Shown here: positions 9,893 through 18,823 of the stretch, in pieces
Layout of the letters: each line of letters begins with the position of its first letter
Numbering within the stretch: position 1 is the stretch's first letter
Source: Hyphomicrobiales bacterium
GTDB taxonomy: Bacteria > Pseudomonadota > Alphaproteobacteria > Rhizobiales > JACESI01
Assembly: GCA_013911885.1 (NCBI GenBank)
Contig: JACESI010000001.1
Span: 430,966-494,965 of the forward strand
Direction of reading: 5' to 3'
Length of the DNA stretch: 64,000 nt
Made by a program: the position numbers and the translations under genes
Notes under the pieces: model-generated
What the model was told of the DNA's origin: nothing
What the model saw: the letters and a program-made list of their open reading frames with translations, nothing else
The model's database searches: none

Positions 9893-11086
9893 TCATACCA
9901 TGGCTGTTACTACGCTGGTCAGGACCGGCGAGCGGCTTTTCAGGCGCTTCACCGTCTGAAAACCCGCCTGATTCAATAAATATTTGATTTGTTTGTAATT
10001 CCGGCACTGCCCGGATTGCATGGCCATCAGGTAAAAGCCGAAATAAGCAGAGCCCATCGCCTCCGCGCCGGGCGTATCGGCCATCGGCTCGGCGACAACC
10101 AGAACGCCGCCTTTTGGCAGGGCAGCACGCACGGCAGAGAGAATCGTCAGGACTTTCTCATCATCATGATCATAAAGCACCCGGATCAGCGACACGACAT
10201 CGGCGTCCAGCGGAAGACGATCCTCGAAGAAACTGCCACTATGGGCGGTGAAGCGCGCGCTCAGGCCGGCTTCATGCATTTTCTCGCGCGCGCGGGCAGC
10301 AACTGCCGGCAAATCAAAGGTTGCGAGCTGAAGCACCGGATGCGCGCGACCGACATGGCTGACAAACGCACCCTCGCCACCGCCGACATCCAGGAGTTTG
10401 CGGTGCCGGGCGAACTGATAGGCTGCAAGAACCTCTGCCGCAACCATTGCCTGCGAAGCTGCCATGAGATGGCTGTACGCATCAATCCGCTCACGCCCGA
10501 GGGTGCCCGGCCTGCGCTCCGTCGCATAGCCCCAGAATGCGCAAAGCTCGGTATCGGTTTTCTCGCCGCGCAGCAGCGCGACCGGATCTTCGAGATCGCG
10601 ATAAAAAAGCGCGTGATGCGCGATCATCGCCTGCACGCCCGGATTGGCCACCAGCGCCGCGCCGAGATCATCAAGGCGCACCCACTCCGCCTGAAAGCGG
10701 AGGAGACTGAGAGAAGCGGCGGCAGCAACCAGACGTTCGCAGGCTGGTCGCTCAAGGCCGATACGGTCGGCAAGCGCTGCGATATTCATCGGTCCGGCCT
10801 TCAGGATCATGAAAATATCGAGCTGCACGCAGGCCTGAAGGATCTGGGAATAAACAAATCCTGCTGTGAGGTCGAAAAGCTGTTTCTGGCGTTTGCGCAC
10901 GAGCGGACGGGTTGGCGGAAAGGAAAGCGCCCAGCTCTGGAAGGCCGGGTCGGCGACGCGGGCATTGCGCCAGTCGGCGATCCGGCCTGCCATCCGTGCG
11001 CCCATGCGGGCAAAAAGCCGCGCGAGAAAATGTTCCGCGGGCAGGGCATCCGGTGCGGGAAAGCGTTGGTCGGGAATATCAGCCAT
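9893..11086 (-). CDS. crtF: Hydroxyneurosporene O-methyltransferase
   Basis: CrtF (397 residues) methylates the 1-hydroxyl group of hydroxycarotenoids with S-adenosylmethionine in the spheroidene/spirilloxanthin pathway. The N-terminal dimerisation region is followed by the SAM-binding motif LLDVGGGEGAFVSHV at roughly residues 225-240 and a C-terminal Rossmann fold with RVLYDHDDE, typical of plant-type O-methyltransferases. It lies 34 bases after crtE and before bchC on the same strand, so it belongs to the crtEF start of the superoperon. Confidence 0.94.
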   Translation of the reverse strand: MADIPDQRFPAPDALPAEHFLARLFARMGARMAGRIADWRNARVADPAFQSWALSFPPTRPLVRKRQKQLFDLTAGFVYSQILQACVQLDIFMILKAGPMNIAALADRIGLERPACERLVAAAASLSLLRFQAEWVRLDDLGAALVANPGVQAMIAHHALFYRDLEDPVALLRGEKTDTELCAFWGYATERRPGTLGRERIDAYSHLMAASQAMVAAEVLAAYQFARHRKLLDVGGGEGAFVSHVGRAHPVLQLATFDLPAVAARAREKMHEAGLSARFTAHSGSFFEDRLPLDADVVSLIRVLYDHDDEKVLTILSAVRAALPKGGVLVVAEPMADTPGAEAMGSAYFGFYLMAMQSGQCRNYKQIKYLLNQAGFQTVKRLKSRSPVLTSVVTAMV

Positions 11087-11120
11087 CAGGAACCTTTTGC
11101 CGACTTTTGCGCCACCTATA

Positions 11121-11990
11121 TCAAGCGACAGCCTGAACCGATTGTTTCGGCGTCAGGCGCTGGGCTTCGCTCTGGATCAGCTTTTGCAGCGTCACCTCGC
11201 CCGGGCAGGAAGGAATGGCGTCGATCGCATCCTCGATCAGGCCCTGAAGTCGTGAAAGGGTTCCGGAAAGACCGAAGGTTTCAACCGCGTTCGGCCGGTC
11301 ATGCAATGTGTCCTGGCGTGCCGGCTTGCCGAGCTCCTGCTCGTTCAGAACCGCGTCGCGCAGATCGTCGGCGAGCTGATAGGCGGCGCCAAGACATTCG
11401 CCCATCGCCCGCCAGGGATAGCTGTCTGCACCGGCGGCAAGCGCGCCTGCCATGGCGGCACCGACAAAAAGTGCGCCGGTTTTTGCAAGGTGATAGGCTT
11501 CAATATTGATTTTTTCCTCGCTCTCCCAGGCCTGCCCTGCGGCGATGCCTTCCGGGGTGCCGACAGCGCGGGCAACTGTTGCAATCAGCGGGCCGACACG
11601 CTCCGGCGCCCATGCCGCTTCGCGGGCAATGGTGTCGAAGGCCGCGACGATCAGCGCGTCGCCGACCAGAAGCGCAATCGGCTCACCATAGACACTGTGC
11701 ACCGCCGCCTTGCCGCGGCGCACCGCAGCATCATCGAAACACGGCATGTCATCATGAACGAGGGATGCTGTGTGAAGGAGCTCGATGGCGACCGCCGCGG
11801 CGTCGGACATGTGCGGCTGATCGTCGCCACAGGCGGCAGCAACAGCAAGGCAGAGCCGTGGCCGCACCCGGGCCCCACCCGGGAACATGGTATAGTGCAT
11901 GGCGTCAGCGAGCTTTGGCGGCGTGGGCTTGCGGGTTGAAAACCGCATCGCGCGCTCAATGGCTTTTTCAATCCGTTGACCTGTTTCCAT
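11121..11990 (-). CDS. crtE: Geranylgeranyl diphosphate synthase
   Basis: CrtE (289 residues) makes the C20 precursor of carotenoids and the bacteriochlorophyll tail. The first Asp-rich motif is DDMPCFDD and the second DDLRD, after FPGGARVRPRL near the N-terminus. It is the first gene of the 10-kb superoperon and shares its upstream region, with a PpsR-type site, with the divergent crtD. Confidence 0.95.
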   Translation of the reverse strand: METGQRIEKAIERAMRFSTRKPTPPKLADAMHYTMFPGGARVRPRLCLAVAAACGDDQPHMSDAAAVAIELLHTASLVHDDMPCFDDAAVRRGKAAVHSVYGEPIALLVGDALIVAAFDTIAREAAWAPERVGPLIATVARAVGTPEGIAAGQAWESEEKINIEAYHLAKTGALFVGAAMAGALAAGADSYPWRAMGECLGAAYQLADDLRDAVLNEQELGKPARQDTLHDRPNAVETFGLSGTLSRLQGLIEDAIDAIPSCPGEVTLQKLIQSEAQRLTPKQSVQAVA

Positions 11991-12077
11991 TGTCAGATTC
12001 CTCCCGATGCCTTGCCAGCACCACCCAGACGCAGAAAGCGCAATTAAGAAAAAGAAATAAACGGCAATAGCGTATTA

Positions 12078-12095
12078 TGTCTATTTATCTTTACA
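12078..12095. promoter_or_regulatory. CrtJ/PpsR-type site between crtE and crtD
   Basis: TGT, 12 bases (ctatttatcttt), then ACA: an exact consensus match in the 256-bp gap between the divergent crtE and crtD. One site here could repress the superoperon and crtDC together. No exact second copy was found in the gap. Confidence 0.75.
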
Positions 12096-12246
12096 TCATA
12101 ATCCGTCTAAATGAACTGTCGATAGGGTTGATGCGTATATCCCGCAGAAAGCTCACAGCAAGAGGCAAAGGCCGCAGGACAGGAAACGACAAGTGGAACG
12201 GGTGAAGGGCCGCTCTCGATCGGGCACCTTTTACAAGGACATGAGA

Positions 12247-13797
12247 ATGCCCATGGCGGAAAACGATGTCATCATTATTGGCGCGGGAATTGCCGGATTG
12301 AGTGCCGCAATCGAGCTTGCAGCGGCGGGCTACCGGGTGGAAATCGTCGAGCGTGGTGCTGCGCCCGGCGGCAAGATGCGTCAAGTTTTCGTCAATGATG
12401 AACCGATCGACGCCGGTCCGACCGTCTTTACCATGCGCTGGGTTTTCGATGATCTTCTGGCGCGGGCAAGCACCACGCTCGAATCCCACCTCAGCCTGAA
12501 ACGCGCTGATATTCTGGCCCGCCACGTCTGGGACGATGGTCAGGGCGCGCGGCTTGATCTCCTCGCCGATATCGATCGGTCCGCAGACGCCATCGCTGCG
12601 TTCAGCAACCGTCGCGAAGCAGCGGGCTACCGGGCTTTCTGCGCCGAGGCGGCGGCAATCTTCAAAACGCTGAAAGGGCCTTACATCGCAGCCCAGAAAC
12701 CGGGGTTTTTCGATCTGCCGATCAGAACCGGGCTTGCCGGGCTTTTTGATCTATACCGCACAAAGCCGTTCACCACCATGTGGGCAGCCCTCGGGCGGCA
12801 TTTCCATGACCCGCGCCTGCGCCAGCTTTTCGGGCGTTACGCCACCTATTGCGGCTCCTCGCCGTTTCAGGCGGCGGCAACCCTGATGCTTGTCGCCCAT
12901 GTCGAACAGGACGGGGTCTATCTCGTTGAAGGCGGCATGCATGCCCTTGCCCGCGCTCTTGCCGGGATTGCGAAAGGGCTTGGTGTTCGCTTCCGCTATG
13001 AGACGTGCATCACCAAAATTCTGGTTGAGGATGGCGAAGTCGCAGGCGTCTGTTTCGGCGAACGCGGGGAGTTGCGGTCGAAGTCGGTCATCGCGAACGC
13101 GGATGTCTCGGCCATTGCTGATGGCCTGTTCGGGCCAGCCGTACAGCCAGCCGTGCCGCATCTTCACCCACATGACCGATCGCTTTCCGCAATCACCTGG
13201 CAAGTGCGCGCCAATACGAGCGGCTTTCCGCTGTCGCGGCATACCGTGTTCTTTTCCGATAATTATCAGGCTGAGTTCGATTGCCTGTTCAATCGCCACC
13301 AGATGCCGTCGGCACCCACCACCTATGTCTGCGCACAGGACCGCGACGATCAGGGCAGGCTTGCACGCACCGGACCGGAAAGAATGCTCGTTCTGATCAA
13401 CGCGCCGGCCACTGGCGATAGCGAGGATTTCGAGAGAAACCGCGTTCTGCGCTGCGAGGATCAGACCTTTGCGCTCCTGTCGCGCTGCGGCCTGTCGGTG
13501 GATCGCGCGCCAGCGGGCATGAAAGTGACGACGCCGGCTGATTTCAACACGCTGTTTCCGGCAACCGGCGGCGCGCTCTATGGCCGGGCGTCCCATGGCT
13601 GGCGCGCATCGTTCAAGCGCCCCGGGGCCAAGACCAGCATTCCGGGGCTTTATCTCGCAGGCGGCAGCGCCCATCCGGGCCCGGGCGTGCCGATGGCGGC
13701 CCTTTCCGGCAGGCTCGCCGCCGAACGCCTGATGAGCTATCAGCCAAAACCGAACGCGCGGCCGCGAATCTACCAGGTATTGGAGCCGGTCCGATGA
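12247..13797 (+). CDS. crtD: Methoxyneurosporene/hydroxycarotenoid C-3,4 desaturase
   Basis: CrtD (516 residues) desaturates hydroxy- or methoxy-carotenoids at C-3,4 in the spirilloxanthin branch. It is a CrtI-family flavoprotein with the N-terminal FAD motif VIIIGAGIAGLSAAIELAAAG and the C-terminal GLYLAGGSAHPGPGVPMAALSG. The start at 12247 is chosen because AAGGA lies 7 bases upstream; in-frame ATGs at 12241 and 12253 flank it. It overlaps crtC by four bases (ATGA). Confidence 0.9.
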   Translation: MPMAENDVIIIGAGIAGLSAAIELAAAGYRVEIVERGAAPGGKMRQVFVNDEPIDAGPTVFTMRWVFDDLLARASTTLESHLSLKRADILARHVWDDGQGARLDLLADIDRSADAIAAFSNRREAAGYRAFCAEAAAIFKTLKGPYIAAQKPGFFDLPIRTGLAGLFDLYRTKPFTTMWAALGRHFHDPRLRQLFGRYATYCGSSPFQAAATLMLVAHVEQDGVYLVEGGMHALARALAGIAKGLGVRFRYETCITKILVEDGEVAGVCFGERGELRSKSVIANADVSAIADGLFGPAVQPAVPHLHPHDRSLSAITWQVRANTSGFPLSRHTVFFSDNYQAEFDCLFNRHQMPSAPTTYVCAQDRDDQGRLARTGPERMLVLINAPATGDSEDFERNRVLRCEDQTFALLSRCGLSVDRAPAGMKVTTPADFNTLFPATGGALYGRASHGWRASFKRPGAKTSIPGLYLAGGSAHPGPGVPMAALSGRLAAERLMSYQPKPNARPRIYQVLEPVR

Positions 13798-14741
13798 ATA
13801 TGTCCTCGCCGATCGGTCGCTCCCCGCGCTTCGACATCTCCGTGCCGCCGACCGGTTATCATTGGTGGTATGTCGATGCAATCAGTGATGACGGCGTTTA
13901 TGGCGTCTCGATCATCGCCTTTATCGGCAGCGTTTTCTCGCCCTATTATGCCTGGCGGGGACGCCATAACCCGCAGGATCATGTCTGTGTCAATGTTGCG
14001 GTCTACGGCCCGGGTGTCAAACGCTGGACGATGACGGAACGCGGTGAGCGCGCCCTTTCCCGGGACCGCACAAACCTTTGGATCGGTCCGAGCCATGTGC
14101 ACTGGGACGGGACCTCGATTACTGTCGATTTCGACGAGGTCGGCATGCCGCTGCCGCGTCGGGCGCGCGGGCGCCTGCGGCTCACGCCAAAATGGACGAA
14201 TGACGAAGTCTTTGCGCTTGATGGCCGGGGGCGCCATCAATGGTGGCCGATCGCTCCGGTCTGCCGTGCGGAAGTATCGCTCACGGAGCCGCAGCTGAAC
14301 TGGACCGGGCACGGTTATTTCGACAGCAATTGGGGCGATGAGCCGATAGAGAACGGGTTTCATCGCTGGGATTGGTCGCGGGCGCGCCTGCCGGATGAAG
14401 GCGCGGCGATCCTTTACGATGTCGAGCGGCTGGATCAGACCCGGCACTCCATCGCCATCGCCTTTGACAAAAGCGGAACAGTCCGGCATTTCGACCCGGC
14501 GCCGCGTCAGGACCTTGGCAACACATTCTACCGCGTGCCGCGCTTTACCCAGTGCGAGAGCGATTTTCAGGCGCGGGTGGTCGAGACCTTCGAGGACACG
14601 CATTTCTATCAGCGCTCGCATATCGAAACCAAGCTCTGCGGCGAGATCGTCCCGGCCATGCATGAGAGCATGGCGCTCTATCGTTTCCGAACCGGCTGGG
14701 CAAAAATGCTGCTGCCATTCAAGATGCCCCGCCGTGCCTGA
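13794..14741 (+). CDS. crtC: Carotenoid 1,2-hydratase
   Basis: CrtC (315 residues) adds water across the terminal double bond of neurosporene or lycopene, giving the 1-hydroxy group used by CrtD and CrtF. The N-terminal PPTGYHWWYVDAISDDG and the later FDSNWGDEPIENGFHRWDWSRA are family signatures. It is translationally coupled to crtD. With CrtF and CrtD present and no crtA in the window, the pathway looks like a spirilloxanthin series. The stop codon lies inside a 24-bp tandem repeat. Confidence 0.94.
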   Translation: MNMSSPIGRSPRFDISVPPTGYHWWYVDAISDDGVYGVSIIAFIGSVFSPYYAWRGRHNPQDHVCVNVAVYGPGVKRWTMTERGERALSRDRTNLWIGPSHVHWDGTSITVDFDEVGMPLPRRARGRLRLTPKWTNDEVFALDGRGRHQWWPIAPVCRAEVSLTEPQLNWTGHGYFDSNWGDEPIENGFHRWDWSRARLPDEGAAILYDVERLDQTRHSIAIAFDKSGTVRHFDPAPRQDLGNTFYRVPRFTQCESDFQARVVETFEDTHFYQRSHIETKLCGEIVPAMHESMALYRFRTGWAKMLLPFKMPRRA

Positions 14742-14778
14742 TACTGTGCTTGATGCCGTGCCTGATACTGTGCCTCAT
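14731..14778 (+). repeat. 24-bp tandem repeat across the crtC stop
   Basis: Two copies of a 24-base unit starting gccgtgcctgatactgtgc, 22 of 24 bases identical, followed by a decayed third start (gccgttcccgaag). The crtC stop codon lies in the first copy. In the frame one base off, the repeat encodes an open tail (AVPDTVLD, AVPDTVPH, AVPEAGAVDS) up to a stop near 14811. Confidence 0.8.
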
Positions 14779-14816
14779 GCCGTTCCCGAAGCTGGGGCTG
14801 TCGATTCATGATTGGG

Positions 14817-14978
14817 TCAGGGCCGGTCGGAACCGGATGGATTGTCGTCGCCGCCCCGCGCCTCGCGCTTGAGTTTTTTCAGTTCCCAGAGCTGCCAGAT
14901 GCCAAAAATCAGCACCCCGCCAAAGATGAGAACACCCTCGATCAAAAGCCCCATATTCTGAAAGATTGCAGCTGCCAT
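14817..14978 (-). CDS. Small single-pass membrane protein next to tspO
   Basis: This 53-residue reading frame has one membrane helix (about residues 10-28, LLIEGVLIFGGVLIFGIWQLW) and then a charged tail (ELKKLKREARGGDDN). GGAGG precedes the start at 14978, which is 28 bases after the tspO stop, so it is probably translated from the tspO message. No function is recognised. Its place between tspO and crtC, within the photosynthesis cluster, suggests a role in photomembrane biogenesis, which is inference. Confidence 0.65.
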   Translation of the reverse strand: MAAAIFQNMGLLIEGVLIFGGVLIFGIWQLWELKKLKREARGGDDNPSGSDRP

Positions 14979-15006
14979 TGCGTGCCTCCGCCTCTCCCTC
15001 CTTTGA

Positions 15007-15495
15007 CTATCGGGTTTTCGGCTCACCGAGGCGAACACCGCGATTGAGCGACCAGACCGCATGGTTGAGCACGAAGGCGAAGCTGACCCAGCAAAGATAG
15101 GGCACCAGAAGATAGGCGGCGATCTTGCTGATCGGATAAAAAAGCACAATCATCACAACAATCGAAAGCCACAGAAGCGCCATTTCAAAAAGCGCGAGAC
15201 CGCGCTGCTTCAGGCCGAAAAAGATCGCTGACCACAGATAGTTAAGAACAAAGTGGATGCCGTAGACGATCATGGCGTGACGTCCGGCATCGCTCCATCC
15301 GGTCTTTTCATAAACAAGCCACCCGGAGACGGCAATCATGATGTAAAGCACGGTCCAGACGGGCGCGAAGAGATAATTAGGCGGCCGCCAGGACGGAAAG
15401 TTGAGCCGCTCATAATGCTCACCCGGCCGGAATAGCGCGCCGCTCGACGCGGCGACGACGGCAATCCCGAGAAAGGCCAGAAGGGACAGGTTCAT
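15007..15495 (-). CDS. tspO: TspO/MBR tryptophan-rich sensory protein
   Basis: This 162-residue, five-helix protein matches the TspO/peripheral benzodiazepine receptor family: PGEHYERLNFPSWRPPNYLFAPVWTVLYIMIA is the conserved start, and the NYLWSAIFF and LVPYLCWVSFAFVLN segments follow. In Rhodobacter TspO sits in the outer membrane, binds tetrapyrroles and lowers photosynthesis gene expression in oxygen. As in other photosynthesis clusters it lies beside crtB-crtI. Confidence 0.93.
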   Translation of the reverse strand: MNLSLLAFLGIAVVAASSGALFRPGEHYERLNFPSWRPPNYLFAPVWTVLYIMIAVSGWLVYEKTGWSDAGRHAMIVYGIHFVLNYLWSAIFFGLKQRGLALFEMALLWLSIVVMIVLFYPISKIAAYLLVPYLCWVSFAFVLNHAVWSLNRGVRLGEPKTR

Positions 15496-15679
15496 AATAT
15501 CGGCTCCGGTCAGGGCTGTTGTCAGACATACCGCAAAAGCAAATGAGCGCCTGACCCGTTCAGCCTAGCCCATATCGGCATTGAAGGACAATAACCCAAC
15601 GGGGCCTCAGAGTGCAGGGGGAGGGCAGGGCGAGGTTTCGCCAGTCGCAATAATTAGTCGCTGGTATTTCGCGGCCGTC

Positions 15680-16741
15680 TCAGTCGGCGCGGCCTTCTTG
15701 ACCTTGCTCGAAGGCGATGCGGTCACGGTGCTCGAGCACCTCGATCAGTCGGACAAGCTGGCCCATGCGTGCATCCAGCGCACCCATGAAAGCCGAACCG
15801 CCATGATTCTTCTGCGCCGTCGCGTCAACCAGAAACTGGGTTTCAGGCAAAGCCGGGCGCATATCGCAGATGAAAAGCCAGGTCGGCTTGAACATAGCCT
15901 GCGCGCAAAGCACCAGTTTGCGCGTCTTCGATGTATAGGCGCGCGTCGAGACCGAATCATAGCCATTTGCCGCAATCTTGCGCCCGATCTCTCTATAGAC
16001 AAGCCCGGCCGCGCAAATCGCCGGCTGGCATCCGGCAGGAAGGTCGCCAAGCCCGGTGAAGCCGCGATAATAAAGCCGGTCCGCTTCGGACAAGAGCCGC
16101 TTCACGACACGGCCGAGCGCCGGTGTGAACGTCGGCATTTCGAGGAGTGCGGCCGCATCAACGCCCTCTTCGGCGAGCCAATCGCGCGGCAGGTAAATCC
16201 GTCCGTTGCGCGCATCCTCACCGACATCGCGGGCGATGTTGGTGAGCTGCATGGCAACCCCGAGATCAGCCGCGCGGGCGAGCACATGCGCCTCGCGGCG
16301 TTCCATGACCACGGTCATCATCACGCCCACGGTCGCCGCGACCCGTGTTGCATAGGCAATGAGATCGTCTATGGACTGATAGCTGCGCCCCGCAATGTCC
16401 CATTGATAGCCTTCGATGAGAGCCTCGGGCACGGCGCACGGAATAGCATATTCCCGCACCACGCTCGCAAAGGCGCGATCGGCGACATGATCCGCAGGCC
16501 GACCCGCATAGGCTCGCTCAAGGCGGCGTCCGAGATCGGCAATGACCGCCTGCCGGTTGGTGCCGCTGTCAACCAGATCGTCGCTCAGCCGGCAGAAGGC
16601 GTAGAGTGCGGTTGCGGCGTCACGCACCTTTTTCGGCAGCAGAAGCGAGGCCACATAAAACGATTTTGAGCCCTCGCGGATCATGGCGCGGCAAGCCGAC
16701 AGGTCCTGATCGCTGAGCGGATGGTGGTCACGTGCGAGCAT
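15680..16741 (-). CDS. crtB: 15-cis-phytoene synthase
   Basis: CrtB (353 residues) joins two geranylgeranyl diphosphates into phytoene. The Asp-rich DDLVDSG and the RDVGEDARNGRIYLP region are the family metal-binding motifs. Its start overlaps the crtI stop by one base (TGATG), so the two are translationally coupled. Confidence 0.95.
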   Translation of the reverse strand: MLARDHHPLSDQDLSACRAMIREGSKSFYVASLLLPKKVRDAATALYAFCRLSDDLVDSGTNRQAVIADLGRRLERAYAGRPADHVADRAFASVVREYAIPCAVPEALIEGYQWDIAGRSYQSIDDLIAYATRVAATVGVMMTVVMERREAHVLARAADLGVAMQLTNIARDVGEDARNGRIYLPRDWLAEEGVDAAALLEMPTFTPALGRVVKRLLSEADRLYYRGFTGLGDLPAGCQPAICAAGLVYREIGRKIAANGYDSVSTRAYTSKTRKLVLCAQAMFKPTWLFICDMRPALPETQFLVDATAQKNHGGSAFMGALDARMGQLVRLIEVLEHRDRIAFEQGQEGRAD

Positions 16742-18288
16742 CAGTTTTTCCTGTTTAAGATCGCGGCATCAGGGATCATCTCTGCCACGATCTTGGCCGA
16801 GGTGACGACGCCGGGCAATCCGGCTCCAGGATGGGTTCCGGCACCCACCATGTAGAGATTGGCGACTTCCTCGCTGCGGTTGTGCGGCCGGAACCAGGCG
16901 GACTGCGTGATCCGCGGCTCCATCCCGAAGGCGGCTCCATGATAGGATTGCAGGCGGTCGCGGAAATCAATCGGGGTGATCATTTTCGATGAAATGATCT
17001 CGCTGGAGAGACCCGGCATGATCGTCTCCTCAAGCCGCTTTTCGATTGCTTGGCGATAGGGTTCCGCCGCCGTTTCCCAATCCGTACCGCTTGCCAGATG
17101 TGGGACGGGCGAGAGGACGTAAAAGGCATCGCAGCCTTCCGGTGCGAGCGATGGATCCGTCTTGGTCGGGCGATGCAGATAAAGGCTGAAATCCTCGGCA
17201 AGGACCTTGTTTTCAAAAATATCGGTCAGAAGCTCCTCATAGCGCGGACCGAGGATCAGCGAATGATGCTCGATCGCGTCATAGCGCTTTTTCGTGCCGA
17301 AATACCAGACGAAGAGGCTCATGGAATAATGCGCTTTCGCGATCTTTTTCCTGGACCAGCGTTTGATATGCTTTTTCGGCAGAAGTTTGCCATAGGTCAG
17401 CGCCGGGTCCGCGTTTGAGACCACGATATCCGCATAGAGGCGATGACCGGAGGCAAGTTCGACGCCGCAGGCCCTGCCGTCTTCGACGAGGATTTCACTC
17501 ACTTCCTGATTGAGCCGCAAAGTCGCGCCCTGATCCTGCATCAGATCGACCATGGCCTGAACCAGCGCGCCGGTGCCGCCCATGGTGAAATGAACCCCCC
17601 ATTCGCGCTCGAGATAGGCGATGAGACAATAGACCGACGTCACGCGCAGCGGATTGCCGCCAATGAACAGCGGGTGGAACGACAGCGCCACCCGCACTTG
17701 CGCATCTTTGATGTGCTTTTTCGCATGACCGAAAACCGAACGGTCGGCACGCAGATAGCCAAGCCGGGGCAGGGCCGCGAGCATTGTTCGAATTTTTGAG
17801 AACGGGATCAGGCCGAGACCTTCAAAGCCGACATAATAGCAGGCCTTGCTATCTTTCAGGTAGCGCTCATAGCCGGCGAGATCATCGGGATTGAATTTCG
17901 CGATTTCCGCGCGCATGCGCTCGGGATCATCGGTAACGGTGAAGGTGCGCCCGTCATCGAAATGGATTTTATAAAAAGGGTCCATCTTGCGCAGATCGAC
18001 ATCCTCGGCAAAGTTGCGCCCGCAGAGCGCCCACAATTCCTCGAAAACGAAGGGCGCGGTCACAATCGTTGGGCCGGCATCAAAGGTGAAGCCATCCTGC
18101 CGGAAAACACTGGCGCGCCCACCCGCCTGCTCCAACCGCTCGATCACGGTGACCCGGTAGCCCTTGGCACCAAGCCGGATCGCGGCGGCTAGCCCTCCAA
18201 ACCCGGACCCGATGATAATCGCATGCGGCTTGGTTGCGGCATCGATCGCGTCGGCAAGATCAGTTGGTCTTGGAACGAATGTCATCAT
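16741..18288 (-). CDS. crtI: Phytoene desaturase
   Basis: CrtI (515 residues) desaturates phytoene to neurosporene or lycopene. It has the dinucleotide motif AIIIGSGFGGLAAAIRLGAKGYRVTVIE and the C-terminal LYMVGAGTHPGAGLPGVVTSAK bacterial-type signature. A four-step enzyme giving lycopene would fit the spirilloxanthin series, but the sequence does not decide three versus four steps. Two ATGs (18288, 18285) begin the frame with no ribosome-binding site upstream, and an inverted repeat sits three bases before the start, so translation may be leaderless. Confidence 0.95.
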   Translation of the reverse strand: MMTFVPRPTDLADAIDAATKPHAIIIGSGFGGLAAAIRLGAKGYRVTVIERLEQAGGRASVFRQDGFTFDAGPTIVTAPFVFEELWALCGRNFAEDVDLRKMDPFYKIHFDDGRTFTVTDDPERMRAEIAKFNPDDLAGYERYLKDSKACYYVGFEGLGLIPFSKIRTMLAALPRLGYLRADRSVFGHAKKHIKDAQVRVALSFHPLFIGGNPLRVTSVYCLIAYLEREWGVHFTMGGTGALVQAMVDLMQDQGATLRLNQEVSEILVEDGRACGVELASGHRLYADIVVSNADPALTYGKLLPKKHIKRWSRKKIAKAHYSMSLFVWYFGTKKRYDAIEHHSLILGPRYEELLTDIFENKVLAEDFSLYLHRPTKTDPSLAPEGCDAFYVLSPVPHLASGTDWETAAEPYRQAIEKRLEETIMPGLSSEIISSKMITPIDFRDRLQSYHGAAFGMEPRITQSAWFRPHNRSEEVANLYMVGAGTHPGAGLPGVVTSAKIVAEMIPDAAILNRKN

Positions 18289-18291
18289 AAG

Positions 18292-18311
18292 TAGACACTA
18301 TCAACTGTCTA
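18292..18311. promoter_or_regulatory. Inverted repeat at the crtI start
   Basis: TAGACA, 8 bases, TGTCTA: a perfect 6-bp inverted repeat ending three bases before the crtI ATG. The half-sites point the opposite way to the usual TGT-N12-ACA. The position suggests an operator for crtIB; the cognate protein is unknown. Confidence 0.45.
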
Positions 18312-18506
18312 TTCTTGTTCTGCAAGGCTTATCCGGCGGGCAGGGTCGTTCTATGTATTGACCACAATGCATTAATCAGCGCACGTATCAGCAGGCATCA
18401 ACCCGAGATGAAGCACGCGACACCTTATCGGCGCGTGAAAAAGCATTTATGGGAAGGTGAGGTTTTCGTCACTTCAACGCTACCCTTCACCGGAAGGAAA
18501 AATGAC

Positions 18507-18794
18507 GTGTCCTTTATCGTAACTGTGGAATGGCGGATTGAACCCAAACACGCGAAGAGCTTTGCGGCCCTTGCCAAGCGTCAGGCAGAAAATTCAGTCA
18601 ATCTCGAAGCCAATTGCGTGATGTTCGACCTTTGTGTCGCCGAGAATGATCCGAACCTGTTTTTCATGTATGAGGCTTATACCGACGGCGAAGCGTTCAA
18701 GGAGCATCTCGCCTCGGACCATTTCGCGCATTTCAGCGACAAGATCAGCGATATGGTGATTTCGCGTGTGTTACGGACATTCAAAAAGGTGTAG
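18507..18794 (+). CDS. Antibiotic biosynthesis monooxygenase (ABM)-like protein
   Basis: This 95-residue protein has the ferredoxin-like ABM fold pattern: FIVTVEWRIEPKHAKSFAAL, then EANCVMFDLCVAENDPNLFFMYEAYTDGEAFKEHLAS, and HFAHF at the end. It resembles YgiN-type quinol monooxygenases and small haem-fold relatives. The GTG at 18507 has AAGGA upstream and gives the family length; the frame opens further upstream but that part looks non-coding. The gene is monocistronic between crtI and the converging ClpP-like gene. The true substrate is unknown. Confidence 0.7.
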   Translation: MSFIVTVEWRIEPKHAKSFAALAKRQAENSVNLEANCVMFDLCVAENDPNLFFMYEAYTDGEAFKEHLASDHFAHFSDKISDMVISRVLRTFKKV

Positions 18795-18823
18795 CCGCTG
18801 ACAAGGCAGGGTCGGCTGCAAGC

